Source: Ferdinandcohnia sp036965045
GTDB lineage: Bacteria; Bacillota; Bacilli; Bacillales; Bacillaceae_L
Direction: 5' to 3'
Assembly: GCF_036965045.1 (NCBI RefSeq)
Contig: NZ_JBALOV010000039.1
Coordinates: 1 to 64,000 of the forward strand
Length of the DNA: 64,000 nt
Part shown: positions 44,657-51,698 of the stretch, piece by piece
Layout: the number at the start of each line of letters is the position of its first letter
How positions within the stretch are numbered: the first letter of the stretch is position 1
Position numbers and translations under genes: made by a program
Notes under the pieces: model-generated
Told to the model about the DNA's origin: nothing
Databases searched by the model: none
Seen by the model: the letters and a program-made list of their open reading frames with translations, nothing else

Positions 44657-45274
44657 TTAGTCTCGGTCGTCATTGTCATCATGATCATCGTCATCGCGGT
44701 CATCAATTTCTTTTTTCAAGATTTTACCGTCGACTGCAGAAATTTCAAATTCAGCTTCTTTTCCTTCATGAATCATTTCGATTTCATAGTAGAGGTCATC
44801 ATCTAGTTCAATTTTCACGATTTTACCTGGAGTGTCCTTTGTAGCAATTGAAATGGCTTGTTCTTTTGAAATTTTCACTGCTGCTGCAGTTGTTTGAGAT
44901 AGTTTTTGATCGTCATCATCGTCATTGCGATCATCATTTCTTACCTCTTTAACAGTCGCTGTATTGACTGCAACCTTAGCAACGTTATCATCATCGTGAC
45001 CATCATCAACTCTTACCACTTTACCAGTTGTTGCATTGACTTTAACCTCTATATCGTCATCTTGCTTTCCTTCAAGCTCTACTTCGTAAACTAGCTCTCC
45101 ATTCTCACGTTCAAGCTCTATTTCTTCAACTTGTGACCCCTTTACCTCTTGTGTCGCAATTTCTATTGCTTTTGCGTGTGAAATCTCTGCTTCCTTTGCA
45201 ATTGCACCGACACCTACAGCTCCTCCTAATACGACTGCTCCAACAATTCCTAGTACTACAAGTTTTTTCTTCAT
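44657..45274 (-). CDS. ykoI: PepSY-domain exported protein (YkoI-like)
   Basis: A 205-residue exported protein with an N-terminal hydrophobic segment (residues 5-24, VVLGIVGAVVLGGAVGVGAIA), then two PepSY domains (about 28-90 and 130-185). Each has the usual ISHAKAIEIATQEVKG and ISKEQAISIATKDTPG openings and a GKxxKV-type strand. Between and after are long Asp-rich tracts (NDDDDD, DDRDDDDHDDNDD) that could bind cations. The start is the ATG after AAAGGAGG. It lies downstream of the YkoGH kinase system with a YkoG-box candidate in front. PepSY domains are thought to inhibit proteases or modulate sensors. Confidence 0.8.
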   Translation of the reverse strand: MKKKLVVLGIVGAVVLGGAVGVGAIAKEAEISHAKAIEIATQEVKGSQVEEIELERENGELVYEVELEGKQDDDIEVKVNATTGKVVRVDDGHDDDNVAKVAVNTATVKEVRNDDRNDDDDDQKLSQTTAAAVKISKEQAISIATKDTPGKIVKIELDDDLYYEIEMIHEGKEAEFEISAVDGKILKKEIDDRDDDDHDDNDDRD

Positions 45275-45343
45275 TTTTGTTTCCTCCTTTATTTGAACTA
45301 TCTTTATCATAGACAATGAAAATGAGGAAACTCAGATAATAAA

Positions 45344-45361
45344 ATGAGAATTTGATGAGAA
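45344..45361 (-). promoter_or_regulatory. YkoG-box candidate before the YkoI-like gene
   Basis: On the minus strand TTCTCAT-CAAA-TTCTCAT: two identical heptamers repeated every 11 bases, about 70 bases upstream of the PepSY start. The same arrangement is present upstream of the second PepSY gene. Confidence 0.6.
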
Positions 45362-45382
45362 CCAAATGAGTTTTTCTAAGAA

Positions 45383-46129
45383 TTAGTCCTCAAGAACAAT
45401 CGTGATGACCTCACCTGAGATCGGATGAATCTGAACAATTTTTTCTTCACCTTGATTTGTTTCGATTTCGACAAAATAATAATACTGTCCGCCTTCCTCT
45501 TCAAATTCAACGTCATCAACAACACCCGCTACATGTTTTATTGCAAGCTCAATTGCCTGTTGCTCCGTAATTCGTTGTACAGTTTCAATTGGTGGCTTTG
45601 GTTTAGTTGGTTTGGGTGTAGCTGGATTTGTTTCGGGTGGAGTCTGCGGCTGCTTTTCATTCTGGACAACATCCACAATCTCGCCTGTGTTTGCACGTAA
45701 TTTATACGTTGATTCTGTATCGCCTTTTATGACGGTTGCATAATAATAGGGTTGTTCTTGTTCCATTTTCTTTTCAATTGTTTTGATTTCACCTGTTTGC
45801 TCGTTTGATACAATTTCCCGAATCTCGTCCTCTGTTTTTTCCTGTGGTTCCTGGGAAAGCTTTGTCAGATTCGTAATATCACCCGTTTTGCGGTGGACGT
45901 CAATTTTATACATGCCAGAATCAATCTTAAATTTTATTTGATAAACGTCCCCTTCTTGGCTTACTTCCGTATCCTTACCGTTATACATTTTTTCCACGAG
46001 GTTAATCGCATCACTTTCTGACAAAGGCTCTGCAGACGTATAGCTTTTAGTAAGCTGCCAAATGACAATTGCTGTAAGCAGAATACCTCCTGCAGCAATA
46101 AGACTATTTCGAAGGGTTCTTTTTCTCAT
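45383..46129 (-). CDS. ykoJ: PepSY-domain membrane protein (YkoJ-like)
   Basis: A 248-residue protein with an N-terminal membrane anchor (about residues 8-26) and three PepSY-like units outside the membrane (about 35-92, 98-155, 185-246), separated by a Pro-rich linker (TPPETNPATPKPTKPKPP). The last unit has ITEQQAIELAIKHVAG. It follows the histidine kinase gene and may act as its extracytoplasmic modulator (inferred). The start is the ATG eight bases after GGAG. A tandem TTCTCAT box overlaps the end of the kinase gene and precedes this gene by about 45 bases. Confidence 0.78.
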   Translation of the reverse strand: MRKRTLRNSLIAAGGILLTAIVIWQLTKSYTSAEPLSESDAINLVEKMYNGKDTEVSQEGDVYQIKFKIDSGMYKIDVHRKTGDITNLTKLSQEPQEKTEDEIREIVSNEQTGEIKTIEKKMEQEQPYYYATVIKGDTESTYKLRANTGEIVDVVQNEKQPQTPPETNPATPKPTKPKPPIETVQRITEQQAIELAIKHVAGVVDDVEFEEEGGQYYYFVEIETNQGEEKIVQIHPISGEVITIVLED

Positions 46130-46159
46130 TGCACTCACTCCATCATTTTCTTTGTTTCT

Positions 46160-46193
46160 ACTATACCTTTTTTATATGAGAATTTAATGAGAA
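46160..46193 (-). promoter_or_regulatory. YkoG-box candidate and promoter before the YkoJ-like gene
   Basis: On the minus strand TTCTCAT-TAAA-TTCTCAT (46193-46176), period 11, then ten bases and TATAGT (46165-46160) as -10. The repeats sit where a -35 would be, as with OmpR-family activators. The box spans the stop codon of the ykoH gene. Confidence 0.62.
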
Positions 46194-47542
46194 TCCTCTG
46201 CGGAAAGTAGAATATTGGCGGTAGTTCCTTCCCCTTCAATACTGTCAAATCGAATGTTCGCACCTATCGCATCTGCCAATTCCTTAGCAAGTGAAAGCCC
46301 CAATCCGTATCCCCCTGTTTTCCTTGCTCTTGCCTTATCCACCCGGTAAAAACGGTCAAATACCTTATCGACATCTTGCGCAGGAATCCCTACTCCCTGG
46401 TCAATGATTTTAATACTAGGCCTTTTCCTTTCTTGTCCGAGTACGACAATCACTGGTTTCTCACTGTATTTTAGGGCATTTTCCATTAGGATATAGAAAA
46501 TCTGCTTGAGCTTTTGCTTATCTGTTCTTACAATGACTTCTTCTTCCACAATGATTGAAATTTCACGTTTGTATGCCTCACGAAACGATCCAACCGACTC
46601 ATCAACTATTTGTAGAAGCGATAAGCTTTCGATATGAAGCTTCCACTGTTCATCATGTTTTGCCAGTAAGAGAAGTTGCTGAGTTAATTCCCTCATATGA
46701 ATAGCTTCAGACTGAATGGCATCCACCGCTTCTTGAAACAGCTTAGGGTCTGTTTGTCCTCTCCGTTTTAAAAGACTTGCATATGAGTCAATCACCGTTA
46801 ATGGTGTTTTTAACTCATGAGATGCATTGGAGACAAAATTCTCCTGTTTTTCATAGTTCACTTCTAATAAATCCATCATTTCATTAAAGGTTTGACCCAT
46901 TTCATACAGTTCGTCTTTGGATTCCTTTGATAATTCAATACGTTTATATTGTCCGCTTTTTCGAATATCCCGCATCGTCTGAATCATGGTCGTAATTGGC
47001 TGAGTAATGACATTACTTAGTAGCCTTGTTGACACCAGAACTGGAATAGTTGCAATCAACGTGACAGCGAGTAAAACTAGACTTAATGTTTTTAAATTGT
47101 TGGCTGTTGCCGAAAGGTTTTCAATCACCTGGAGCTCAGCTACTTCCCCATCAAGCCATATAATAGGGTATGACACGAAAGCATGTGGAACTCCATTAAA
47201 ATCGATAATTTGTCGTTGTTTCGTTTTATGATAGGTTGTTGGAAATTTATCCAACTCCTGTTGTTCTGGAACGAGCGCTTGTGCTCCTATACTCCCATCA
47301 GGTCGTACTACCCGCAGCATACCTTCTATAGGGAGGTACGTACGCAGCAAAGCCCCTATAGAAACTGAATGACCTGCTTGAGAAATACCATTCAAGGCAC
47401 GTTCTGCCTCTGCCTCAGTGCGATCCAATTCACTATTAAACATCAGGTTGCTGAAGGTAAAATAGGAAGCAATGTTAATTAGTACAAGCAATAGAATAAA
47501 CACAACTGCCGTGAACAAATTGATTTTTTTTCGTAGTTTCAT
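46184..47542 (-). CDS. ykoH: Two-component sensor histidine kinase (YkoH-like)
   Basis: A 452-residue membrane kinase. Helices at about 8-32 and 152-172 enclose an extracytoplasmic sensor of about 120 residues. A HAMP domain follows (about 175-228), the dimerisation helix has phospho-acceptor His242 (SHELKTPLT), and the ATPase shows N box NALKYS, G1 DQGVGIP, F box FDRFYRVD and G2 GGYGLGLSL. It overlaps the response regulator gene by four bases. Neighbouring PepSY genes match the B. subtilis ykoGHIJ cluster; the signal is unknown. Confidence 0.9.
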   Translation of the reverse strand: MKLRKKINLFTAVVFILLLVLINIASYFTFSNLMFNSELDRTEAEAERALNGISQAGHSVSIGALLRTYLPIEGMLRVVRPDGSIGAQALVPEQQELDKFPTTYHKTKQRQIIDFNGVPHAFVSYPIIWLDGEVAELQVIENLSATANNLKTLSLVLLAVTLIATIPVLVSTRLLSNVITQPITTMIQTMRDIRKSGQYKRIELSKESKDELYEMGQTFNEMMDLLEVNYEKQENFVSNASHELKTPLTVIDSYASLLKRRGQTDPKLFQEAVDAIQSEAIHMRELTQQLLLLAKHDEQWKLHIESLSLLQIVDESVGSFREAYKREISIIVEEEVIVRTDKQKLKQIFYILMENALKYSEKPVIVVLGQERKRPSIKIIDQGVGIPAQDVDKVFDRFYRVDKARARKTGGYGLGLSLAKELADAIGANIRFDSIEGEGTTANILLSAEDSH

Positions 47543-48243
47543 TTCGTTTCCTTCATCACATAGCCGACACCACGTACCGTGTGAATCAACGGCTCGTCAT
47601 ACGGCTTATCCATTTTATTTCGTAAATATCGAATATACACATCCACTATATTTGTGTCTCCGTAATAGTCATAGCCCCATACCGCATTTAATAATTGTTC
47701 CCTATTTAGTACTTGGCGCGGATGCTTCATTAAATACGCAAGCAAATCAAATTCACGAGGTGTCAATTCAATTGTGTCATTTTGACGTATCACTTCATAG
47801 GTGCTTTCATTAAGTGTTAGGTCCCCTAGCTTTAACCAATCGTCTACTTGGTCTTCCTTAGATTTGTCTAGTTTAAGATTATTGCGAAGTGCTACACGAA
47901 TACGAGCCAGTAGCTCTTCAATTTGAAAAGGCTTTGTCACATAATCATTTGCTCCTAAATCAAGGCCAGACACCTTGTCCTCGACTGAATCTTTTGCGGT
48001 CAAAAGAATGACTGGTGTTGATGCGTTTGCAGAACGAATCCGCCTAAGTACCTCTATCCCGCTTATTCCCGGGAGCATGACATCTAAGAGGACCAAATCC
48101 CATGTCTCCTCTTGAAACATGTCCAAGCCCGAATGCCCATCATATGCTTTTCCAGTTTCATAGCCTTCATATGTCAATTCAAGTTCTAATACACGAGCAA
48201 TCTTCTCTTCATCTTCTACAATTAAAATACGTTGGTTTTGCAC
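47539..48243 (-). CDS. ykoG: OmpR-family response regulator (YkoG-like)
   Basis: A 234-residue regulator: receiver domain with Asp54 as phosphorylation site (VLLDVMLPG) and Lys in NDYVTKPF, then a winged-helix domain with REFDLLAYLMKHP and IVDVYIRYLRNKMD. The start is GTG after GAGGGTTAGGA. It likely binds tandem direct repeats as other OmpR proteins; TTCTCAT pairs with 11-base period before both PepSY genes are good candidates. Operon with the kinase. Confidence 0.92.
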   Translation of the reverse strand: MQNQRILIVEDEEKIARVLELELTYEGYETGKAYDGHSGLDMFQEETWDLVLLDVMLPGISGIEVLRRIRSANASTPVILLTAKDSVEDKVSGLDLGANDYVTKPFQIEELLARIRVALRNNLKLDKSKEDQVDDWLKLGDLTLNESTYEVIRQNDTIELTPREFDLLAYLMKHPRQVLNREQLLNAVWGYDYYGDTNIVDVYIRYLRNKMDKPYDEPLIHTVRGVGYVMKETK

Positions 48244-48311
48244 TCCTAACCCTCATTTCTCTATGTATCTACTTATTATTTTACCCCAAATAAGGCGTTT
48301 CCTACACTAAA

Positions 48312-48361
48312 AGAAAAGTACCTGATCACCACAGGCTTTTGGCCTATGATAACAGGTACTG
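48312..48361 (-). terminator. Terminator of the 39-residue acidic peptide gene
   Basis: AGTACCTG (48317-48324) pairs with CAGGTACT (48353-48360) with an inner AGGC..GCCT helix; minus strand continues TTTTCTTTT. Confidence 0.82.
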
Positions 48362-48370
48362 TTAAAAATT

Positions 48371-48490
48371 CTATTCTTCTTCAATTTCTTCCTCTTCAGA
48401 TCTTGGTCTTCTTCCCCAAAAAAACTCCCATGCATCGACTCGTCGAACTTCCTGTTCCTCATGAGTTTCCTTTTCTTTATTATCGGCCAA
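48371..48490 (-). CDS. Small acidic peptide, 39 residues
   Basis: A TTG-started frame with GGGGAGG eight bases before it: MADNKEKETHEEQEVRRVDA, then WEFFWGRRPRSEEEEIEEE. The protein is highly charged with a central Trp/Phe patch (WEFFWGRRPR) and an all-acidic tail. Start site, compact frame and following terminator support it as a real gene. It lies next to the two-component system on the same strand, upstream of ykoG by about 130 bases. No family is recognised; a cytosolic peptide that binds a basic partner is possible. Confidence 0.62.
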   Translation of the reverse strand: MADNKEKETHEEQEVRRVDAWEFFWGRRPRSEEEEIEEE

Positions 48491-48630
48491 TACCAGCACC
48501 TCCCCAAATTAACTGTCGTTTATATCCTATTCAGTCCGTTGGTTTCTGTATGGGGTTTTGCCCATTTGGATTAAAAAATTCGTGTTGGAAGTGTAATGAT
48601 AAACGATGTATACTGAAGATGTAAATATTT

Positions 48631-48723
48631 AACTTTATTCAGTAGCAGACTTTTATGAGGGGTGAGATGTACGCAGTAGAGTAATTATTTCATTGGGTTC
48701 AAACCCTGACTGAATAAAGTTAA
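48631..48723. repeat. Perfect 13-bp inverted repeat at edge of intergenic element
   Basis: TAACTTTATTCAG (48631-48643) and CTGAATAAAGTTA (48711-48723) are perfect inverted copies 67 bases apart. The right copy is also the left end of the longer repeat element that follows. Confidence 0.6.
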
Positions 48724-48813
48724 AGCCTCCGGCGGATGCCACGATTTTTCAAGGGAAATTTTTCGAGCATGCTCGAAAAAAATCGGGCGCAAATACGCCA
48801 AGGCGCATTTGAG
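48711..48813 (+). repeat. Intergenic repeat element, copy 1 (short form)
   Basis: The element starts CTGAATAAAGTTAAAGCCTC, continues with CGGCGGATGCCACGATTTTT and ends with a GGGCGCAAATACGCCAAGGCGCATTTGA-type block at 48786-48813. The end block is itself an inverted repeat (AATACGCC/GGCGCATT). A near-identical but longer copy is at 51433-51594 in the opposite direction. The core here is short (about 30 bases) and holds TTTTTCGAGCATGCTCGAAAAA, a palindrome. It ends 14 bases before the start codon of the small basic protein and so provides its leader. Confidence 0.7.
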
Positions 48814-48827
48814 AGAGGTGATGGAAG

Positions 48828-49037
48828 ATGGCAAAATCAAATGCTCGGAAAAAGCGCGAGAAGCTTGTTCGGGAAGGAAAGCGAAATCCTGAAAACGGGA
48901 GAAGCCCATTTGCATTAATCGATATGCAAACAAGAATAACAAAAACAAAAAAAGATCACTTATACCGCACAAAATATAAGAACCAATCATTTACCGACGG
49001 AAATGATGGTTCTTTTTATTTTGTTTTTTATTATTGA
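48828..49037 (+). CDS. Small basic protein reading into its own terminator
   Basis: A 69-residue protein. The first 50 residues are strongly basic (MAKSNARKKREKLVREGKRN, then RTRITKTKKDHLYRTKYKN). GAGGTGATGGAAG before the ATG is a good ribosome site. The last 18 residues (QSFTDGNDGSFYFVFYY) are encoded by a rho-independent terminator and its T tract, so most transcripts would stop before the stop codon. The family is not recognised; a nucleic-acid-binding role is suggested only by charge. Leader provided by the repeat element just upstream. Confidence 0.65.
   Translation: MAKSNARKKREKLVREGKRNPENGRSPFALIDMQTRITKTKKDHLYRTKYKNQSFTDGNDGSFYFVFYY
48978..49020 (+). terminator. Terminator inside the small basic protein frame
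   Basis: AAGAACCAATCATTT (48978-48992) pairs with AAATGATGGTTCTT (49001-49014) with one bulge, then TTTATTTTG. The stop codon of the frame is further down at 49035-49037. Confidence 0.8.
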
Positions 49038-49145
49038 AGGATAAACATTGGAAAATGTATTTTCTACCAGGAAACTGTTTATAAATCTATGAAATGGGTC
49101 AAAATGTAATAATGTTTAAAATTGATAGTATGAGGAGAAATAATA

Positions 49146-49613
49146 GTGACAACAAATACAAGAAGGAAACTGATTAATACGGGAAGTTTTATATTTGGCT
49201 TTGGTTTTTTAGGCGCACTAGACGGAATAATTTTTCATCAGTTGCTGCAGTGGCATAGTGTGTATATGGCTACAGACCGCCCTGGGCAAATAATGAGTGA
49301 TGGAATTTTCCATTTTGCTGTAACAATTACTCTCATCGTTGGCGGTGTACTGCTTTGGTTGGCAGGAAATCCAAGTAATCTATCAAAGGGAGTTCGTTTA
49401 CTAACTGGCTGGTTTTTAATCGGAGGTGGGGTCTTCAATCTAGTTGAGGGTATCATTAATCATCATCTCCTTCAAATCCATCGTGTCAAACCTGGGGACC
49501 CGAACGCTTTAGCATATGATTTAGCTTTTCTTGCATCCGGTTTAGTGTTATTCATAATCGGACATGTGGTTAAACAAAAAAAAGAATTACAGGATTCATC
49601 TATTAATTCGTAA
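49146..49613 (+). CDS. DUF2243 membrane protein
   Basis: A 155-residue protein with four helices. His-rich membrane-border motifs FHQLLQWHSVY (about residue 30) and INHHLLQIHRVKPG (about 105) repeat the H-x-L-L-Q-x-H pattern, as in DUF2243 proteins. These often sit near cytochrome oxidase assembly genes, so a metal or haem role is possible. It starts at GTG with GAGGAG upstream. The secreted-protein gene follows after 13 bases. Confidence 0.78.
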   Translation: MTTNTRRKLINTGSFIFGFGFLGALDGIIFHQLLQWHSVYMATDRPGQIMSDGIFHFAVTITLIVGGVLLWLAGNPSNLSKGVRLLTGWFLIGGGVFNLVEGIINHHLLQIHRVKPGDPNALAYDLAFLASGLVLFIIGHVVKQKKELQDSSINS

Positions 49614-49626
49614 ATTGGGTGGAATT

Positions 49627-50076
49627 ATGTACAGAATCATAAGCTTTATTATTATTTTTAGTATCGTTTCCACGATGTTGTATTTTCATAATAAAAGCAG
49701 TCACTTAAGCGCCGCAAACCATGAAATATTGCATCAAATAAACCAAATCATCATTCCACCATTACATCCTGCTCCTGCTATTACTGGTTCGGTCGTACAG
49801 GATCCCTCTGGGACATGGTTGTTAGAAATCAATACTGAACATTTTAAATTCGAACCGAAAAAAGCTGGTTCTAATGTAATTACCTTTAATGAAGGACATG
49901 CACATATTTATTTAAATGGAAAAAAAATAAACCGGTTATACGGACAGTTCTATCACCTGGACAAATTACCATCTGGTAAACACCATATAAAAGTTACTCT
50001 CAATGGAAATAACCATGGAGTATTCATGGTAAACGGAGAGGAAGTTGCATATAGGGAGACTGTTCACATACCATAA
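49627..50076 (+). CDS. Exported His-rich protein with cupredoxin-like strands
   Basis: A 149-residue protein with an N-terminal signal or anchor (YRIISFIIIFSIVSTMLYF). The mature part ends in a beta-rich region with NEGHAHIYLNGKKINRLYG, QFYHL, PSGKHHIKVTLNGNNHG and GEEVAYRETVHIP. Repeated His residues and the small beta fold suggest a metal-binding exported protein, possibly copper. No exact family is claimed. It is cotranscribed with the DUF2243 membrane protein and shares its terminator with the convergent DUF438 gene. The ATG with GGGTGG before it is taken as start, not an upstream in-frame ATG. Confidence 0.7.
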   Translation: MYRIISFIIIFSIVSTMLYFHNKSSHLSAANHEILHQINQIIIPPLHPAPAITGSVVQDPSGTWLLEINTEHFKFEPKKAGSNVITFNEGHAHIYLNGKKINRLYGQFYHLDKLPSGKHHIKVTLNGNNHGVFMVNGEEVAYRETVHIP

Positions 50077-50108
50077 AAAATGCTGACAATTAGGCGTCAG
50101 CATTTTTT
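50075..50108. terminator. Bidirectional terminator between exported protein and DUF438 genes
   Basis: AAAAAATGCTGAC (50075-50087) pairs with GTCAGCATTTTTT (50096-50108) over an eight-base loop, with T tracts on both strands. Confidence 0.93.
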
Positions 50109-50116
50109 CGTATCTC

Positions 50117-51343
50117 TTATGACAAAATTCGTTTTTCTCCTTCAATCTCTTTGATAGGGGCTATATTTTGCGAAAATTCCATCGTTCCGATATACTCTCC
50201 ATCCTCATCCCTTACGGCAAAATACCGGATATACACGTATTTTCCTTTTGCTTTAATCCAGAAATCTTCAGTATCTTTTCTTCCTGATTTGAAGTCCTCA
50301 AGTAATTCTTCGACAACGTGTACACTTCTTGGAGGGTGACAGTTTTGAACCGTTCTCCCAATCACAGCTTTTGTCCTTGCAAAAATACGCTCTTTTCCTT
50401 TGCTGAAATAACGAACGACGTCATCCTTATCAATAAACGTGATATCAACCGGTAAATGGTTTAACAATAGCTCCAGCTGCTTTAACGACAAGATACCTGT
50501 TTCCATCTTAATAAACCCTTTTGTTGCAATCGATTCTTCCTCAATCACATTTCGCTCAGGCTTCCAATCCTCAGGAGAGATCAAACAAAATCCAATTTCA
50601 TCACTTTCATTGGCGATTTTCATCCACTCATCTTCGGTCAGATTATTTAAAGACATCGGGAACAGAATATTTTCCTCACGATAAATCATCTCATTAACTT
50701 GGTCAATAAAAAATTGAATAACCTCAACGACCGACTGACTATCCCCTCCGTAATTTGTTAGCATTTTTTTAGCATCCTTGATTGCATCCTGAATGAAGTC
50801 ATCGATTTTCCACATCATATTAGTTGGTCCATAAATTCCGTACTTTTCAAGATATGGAAAAAGGAGTTGTTCTTTTCTTTCATAATGTTTTCCAATATCC
50901 AATAAGAGGTTGCAATCCTCAAGTAACTTCAATCTGTTCTCTTCATGATCATCTTGTTCAAAAGTTTGCAAATGCGGCTTTATTCTGTCGTTTACTAGCT
51001 TTGCTAATTCTCTATTTTCAAGCTTGAACGTATGCACTGGGTGCCCAGGTTGCTCTTCAGGATGAGTAGCCCTCGTTTCTTCTATTAAATCCTTAAAAAT
51101 CTCCCGATGCTGTAAACAAATTTCTGTTGCTTCACCTGCTGGGATGTTCTCTTCTTCAACCAATACATGCTGTAGTCTAGAGATTTCTCCTATCGTAATA
51201 TACCCAACCTTATTTGCTAAATGGGATTTAATTTCTTCTACTGATTTCCCTTTATGTAAAGCCTTAAAGCTTTGTTTTATGATTGCTTCTCTCTCTACAT
51301 CACTCATTTGATATTTTTCTCGGTTATTAATAAGTTCACTCAC
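50117..51343 (-). CDS. DUF438 protein with hemerythrin and PAS domains
   Basis: A 408-residue cytosolic protein: DUF438 at about 10-75, a hemerythrin-like domain (about 90-245) with the helix NLLLDIGKHYERKEQLLFPYLEKYG and REENILFPMSLNNL giving the H..HxxxE/ExxHxxxE-like metal contacts, and a PAS domain (about 295-400). Such proteins sense or detoxify nitric oxide or oxygen in anaerobic conditions. It starts at GTG with GGAG upstream. A TGTGA-N6-TCAC palindrome about 70 bases upstream suggests Fnr control. It is bracketed by two repeat elements. Confidence 0.85.
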   Translation of the reverse strand: MSELINNREKYQMSDVEREAIIKQSFKALHKGKSVEEIKSHLANKVGYITIGEISRLQHVLVEEENIPAGEATEICLQHREIFKDLIEETRATHPEEQPGHPVHTFKLENRELAKLVNDRIKPHLQTFEQDDHEENRLKLLEDCNLLLDIGKHYERKEQLLFPYLEKYGIYGPTNMMWKIDDFIQDAIKDAKKMLTNYGGDSQSVVEVIQFFIDQVNEMIYREENILFPMSLNNLTEDEWMKIANESDEIGFCLISPEDWKPERNVIEEESIATKGFIKMETGILSLKQLELLLNHLPVDITFIDKDDVVRYFSKGKERIFARTKAVIGRTVQNCHPPRSVHVVEELLEDFKSGRKDTEDFWIKAKGKYVYIRYFAVRDEDGEYIGTMEFSQNIAPIKEIEGEKRILS

Positions 51344-51406
51344 ACTAATTTCTCCTTTCCAACTGTGCTATTCCTTTTGAAAATAGCATAGTTTCAGGAA
51401 AAGTTT

Positions 51407-51422
51407 CGTGATTCGAATCACA
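51407..51422 (-). promoter_or_regulatory. FNR/CRP-type site upstream of DUF438 gene
   Basis: On the minus strand TGTGATTCGAATCACG: TGTGA-N6-TCAC with a perfect 14-bp palindromic core GTGATTCGAATCAC. A TATTTT or TATGCT -10 in the next 35 bases puts it near -37 to -41.5, the place of class II activators. Confidence 0.65.
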
Positions 51423-51432
51423 TGGTCAAAAA

Positions 51433-51594
51433 TCAAATGCGCCTTGGCGTATTTGCGCCCGATTTTTAGGCCCGCAGGAAGTGGGTCATAAAGACGTTGT
51501 CACAGGAAGGCGTACTTAGTCTTTGATCTTACCTGCTCGAAAGAATTCCTCTGAAAAATCGTGGCATCCGCCGGAGGCTTTAATTTTATTCAGT
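51433..51594 (-). repeat. Intergenic repeat element, copy 2 (long form)
   Basis: This copy is inverted relative to the element at 48711-48813. Outer blocks match: AAATGCGCCTTGGCG and TATTTGCGCCCGATTTTT at 51436-51468, and AAAAATCGTGGCATCCGCCG with GAGGCTTTAATTTTATTCAG at 51555-51594. The core is about 85 bases and holds GTGGGTCATAAAGACGTTGT. The first copy appears to be an internally deleted form: TTTCGAGCA is present in both next to the break. Confidence 0.7.
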
Positions 51595-51661
51595 TGGAGA
51601 TTGAATCACCATTAAAATTGTCCGTCCCTTAATGCATTCACCTGTTGAATAGGGAACTTGT

Positions 51662-51691
51662 ACTGAATAAAATAAATAAAGACCCACATAT
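51662..51691 (-). terminator. Terminator of HesB-like gene
   Basis: CCCACA (51673-51678) pairs with TGTGGG (51682-51687), extended by flanking pairs; minus strand continues TTTATTTATTTT. Confidence 0.7.
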
Positions 51692-51698
51692 TGTGGGC

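Noticed and set aside
44657..45274. Asp-rich repeats in the PepSY gene as a tandem repeat array
   Set aside because: They are short GAT/GAC codon runs within one gene and not a DNA repeat array.
48685..48990. Minus-strand frame of 101 codons
   Set aside because: It covers the repeat element and the plus-strand small basic gene, has no ribosome site and is a shadow frame.
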